DNA of 64,000 nt from the NCBI RefSeq assembly GCF_016920785.2, contig NW_024609884.1:82745647-82809646 (forward strand), read 5' to 3'. Within the stretch, counting starts at the first letter, position 1. Each line of letters opens with the position of its first letter. Under the pieces are notes generated by a model. That model worked only from the letters and a program-made list of their open reading frames with translations, was not told the origin of the DNA and made no database searches. This DNA is from Ixodes scapularis. Lineage: Eukaryota > Arthropoda > Arachnida > Ixodida > Ixodidae. The translations under genes and the position numbers were made by a program. Below, one piece after another: positions 62,129 to 64,000 of the stretch.

Positions 62129-62929
62129 CAGGGGGGTAAAGGTGGGTGAGGAGGAGTGGCAAATCCCGTGCGCCGACATCCTGGGTCCCGAGTGAACGAT
62201 CGCGAAAGAGAGCGACAGAACACGAGAGAAAGAAAGCAACGTTGCCATGGTAAACGCGGTAAACGCGAAGAGTGTAAACTCTCAGCAATATAAACAGTGA
62301 TAATTTAACGTTGTAAACTAAATTCTGAGCTATTCTAACGCTTATAAAAAGCAATAAAGTCATCACGCTGCATTAACTTCCCTTCTGTCGAAATCTCGGA
62401 AATCTGGTGGTTGCGCAGTTTCGTATTCCTCAACCGCGCCCAGCCGCGCCCCACCAGCGAAGCCGGGTATATGGTTTAGTTTAGCGTTAAAGGCCGACTT
62501 ACGAAACCATTTTCCGCAGGGTAGGAAAGTGCTCCCCAACGACCTTCGCTCCCTCCCCTCTCGCACTCCTTCCTCCTCCTCCCCTGAAAAGGGCGGGTCC
62601 GGAAGCTAGTCTCCGTGGAAAGGAGATGGGGTTTCCTCCTCTCTGGGTGGCAAGGAGGAAACCTCTTCTCTCGCGGAAAATGATTTTGTAGGTCGGCCTT
62701 TAACGCGAGGCCGTACATCTGCGCGCTATGCAAAAAGAAACCTTCGAAAGGAACGCGAGTATTTTTCCACCGGTAAGTTCGTGGATTGTTGAAGTTCACG
62801 AAACTGCTCTGATGATGTAACCGTGTTTGGGACCCAAAGGGTCTGCCTGCATGGTCCGCCGCTTGCGGCAGCCAGAATGTATGGGAAAATGGCGGACCTT
62901 TTCCTCTAGATTTAGTATATGATCTCTAT
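62129..62929. mobile_element. Insertion of about 0.8 kb in copy 3 with a 9-bp duplication
   Basis: Bounded by GGGGTTTGC at 62120-62128 and 62930-62938. No inverted ends are visible. It contains GCAATAAAGTCATC (62352), a polyadenylation-like signal, and the MITE at 62491-62699. The type is unknown; an 8-9-bp duplication would suit hAT-like or Mutator-like insertions. Confidence 0.5.
62491..62699. mobile_element. 209-bp TTAA-flanked MITE, second member of the AGGYCGAC family
   Basis: AGGCCGACTTACGAAACCAT left and GATTTTGTAGGTCGGCCT right, TTAA at 62487-62490 and 62700-62703. Nested in the insertion above, which is nested in TTAA copy 3. Confidence 0.75.
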
Positions 62930-63306
62930 GGGGTTTGCAAAGCACAGGACAGGCGCTGAGTTCCAGACATTGTTTTTCAGCGATTGGACACGGGTCACTA
63001 TGCGAATGCTCCTCGAGCTAGTAATTATCACGAGCCCGAATCGAGTGCCCACGCAACGCTCGGGTCCAATCCATGAACCGCATTCAAATATCGTCATCGG
63101 GGTGTACTGCGATCCCCACGTTACGTCATCGAATTTTGCGAAGGTGAGATTGAATGAAAATGATCGATTTTGTCCTTGAAATTACACCGCAACAAAGGAG
63201 TTTCTTGGCCAGTGGCGTTGCGTGCGAGTATCCTTGAGTCCCACTAGTGCCAGTAAGCTCGTGTAAAGTGAAAAACATTCCAGTTGAATATCGTTCCACC
63301 ACTCCT

Positions 63307-63629
63307 AAAGCTGGCTTCGTTTGGTGTCTCCTTCGCACGACAGCGCGTGGGAATGAGACAGAGGGCGAAATCACGGCGACCTTGCATTTGATAGCGATTG
63401 CCCGGAGAGCTGCTCAAAACTGGAGGTATTCACTGGGCGTCATATTTGAATGCGCTATTAACAGCGCATGCTCAGAAGGAGCTCACATCAACTAAGACTG
63501 GCAATCTTGATGGTGTGGATTGCACGTTGCAAAACCAATGTGGAAGATCGCCGTCAGAACGCGCTCAGCAACCGCCGACTCAGCTATTGCTACCAGTGAA
63601 TACACTCTATGCATACCTTGCACCTACGT
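63307..63629. other. No gene recognised
   Basis: Overlapping plus frames at 63247-63676 extend from repeat DNA and have no motif. Confidence 0.4.
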
Positions 63630-64000
63630 CACATGCAGTGTTGGGAAGTACTTTAAGTACAGTGTACTTAAAGTAGTACTTTAAGTAGGTTTAGGAAAGT
63701 TGTACTTGAAGTGCATTCTCCGAGTATATACTTGTACTTTACTTAAAGTTGTTTTTTTTTTTTTTTTTTTTTTTTCTGGTACTTTCCGAGGAAAGTACAA
63801 TTCCCGACTTCAAAGTACATTCCCCAAATTTGGTTTTGTTAAATTTGTATCACGAAATTACGCCTTGTCAACTCCGAAGAAATACCGGGAGGGATATTCT
63901 ACTCTCACCAGAAACGTGAGCAGACGACGCATCGCTCTGTTCTGGGGGCGGCTTTCCCGTAGCTTTTTGAACTATCGCTACTTCGCGGTAGGTCAGCGCA
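63630..64000. mobile_element. End of a DNA element with AGTGTTGGGAAGTAC terminus, cut by the window edge
   Basis: CAGTGTTGGGAAGTACTTTA is followed by AAGTAC/GTACTT arrays in both orientations and a long T-run (63750-63775). This terminus style is widespread in hAT-like short elements. The other end is outside the window. Confidence 0.5.

Larger units (their letters stand above)
61887..63306 (-). mobile_element. TTAA element, copy 3, split by an insertion
   Basis: On the plus strand it starts after TTAA (61883-61886) with AGGGGCGATGCAACAATTTT, the inverse of the right end of copies 1-2. It breaks at 62128, resumes at 62930 and ends with GAATATCGTTCCACCACTCCT, where the expected TTAA has decayed. 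GGGGTTTGC flanks the insert on both sides. Confidence 0.8.

Noticed and set aside
1..64000. CRISPR arrays, operons, ribosome binding sites and other prokaryotic features
   Set aside because: Introns, LINEs, TATA boxes and MITEs show a eukaryotic genome, and no regularly spaced identical repeats with unique spacers were seen.

Overview
This is a eukaryotic, repeat-dominated window, almost certainly from a chelicerate and most likely a hard tick. The grounds are the mix of elements: non-LTR retrotransposons with a two-zinc-knuckle ORF1, Penelope-like elements with a GIY-YIG endonuclease, many short TIR elements, and a last exon of a fibrinogen-related (ixoderin/tachylectin-5-like) protein. Introns with GT-AG borders, TATA-box promoters and TTAA-flanked transposons are present, and there is no operon structure. 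The species is an inference.

Layout. 1-1.1 kb: two LINE fragments back to back. 1.1-8.4 kb: a long inverted repeat (left arm 1104-2688, right arm 5577-8370). The right arm holds a LINE, which itself holds a 215-bp MITE, and separately a second MITE. The spacer holds a decayed reverse transcriptase, hairpins and a 100-N assembly gap. 9.2-9.6 kb: terminal fibrinogen-domain exon (minus strand). 11-16 kb: decayed LINE and Penelope-like RT pieces and a 627-bp TTAA-flanked element. 16.5-18 kb: a satellite split by a 1014-bp TTA-flanked element. 21.6-26.5 kb: a full-length LINE with a perfect 15-bp target-site duplication, an intact ORF1, and an ORF2 open throughout but lacking an ATG before its endonuclease domain. 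28.6-31.7 kb: MITEs and a second TTAA element. 30.4-33.3 kb: a candidate two-exon gene for a small secreted protein. 35.2-38.8 kb: a head-to-head Penelope-like dimer with a 13-bp target-site duplication. 39.7-41.3 kb: a decayed minus-strand LINE. 44.4-61.3 kb: a minus-strand host gene assembled here from four phase-compatible exons, whose introns are filled with nested TTAA and foldback elements. 61.9-64 kb: a third TTAA element copy interrupted by another insertion, and the end of a further DNA element.

The host genes seen do not form a pathway. The dominant story is layered transposition: several insertions can be ordered in time because one element cleanly interrupts another and the target sequence can be reconstructed. 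The best host findings are the four-exon gene, the secreted-protein gene and the fibrinogen exon. Many of the non-coding blocks were read by eye, so element borders may shift by several bases.
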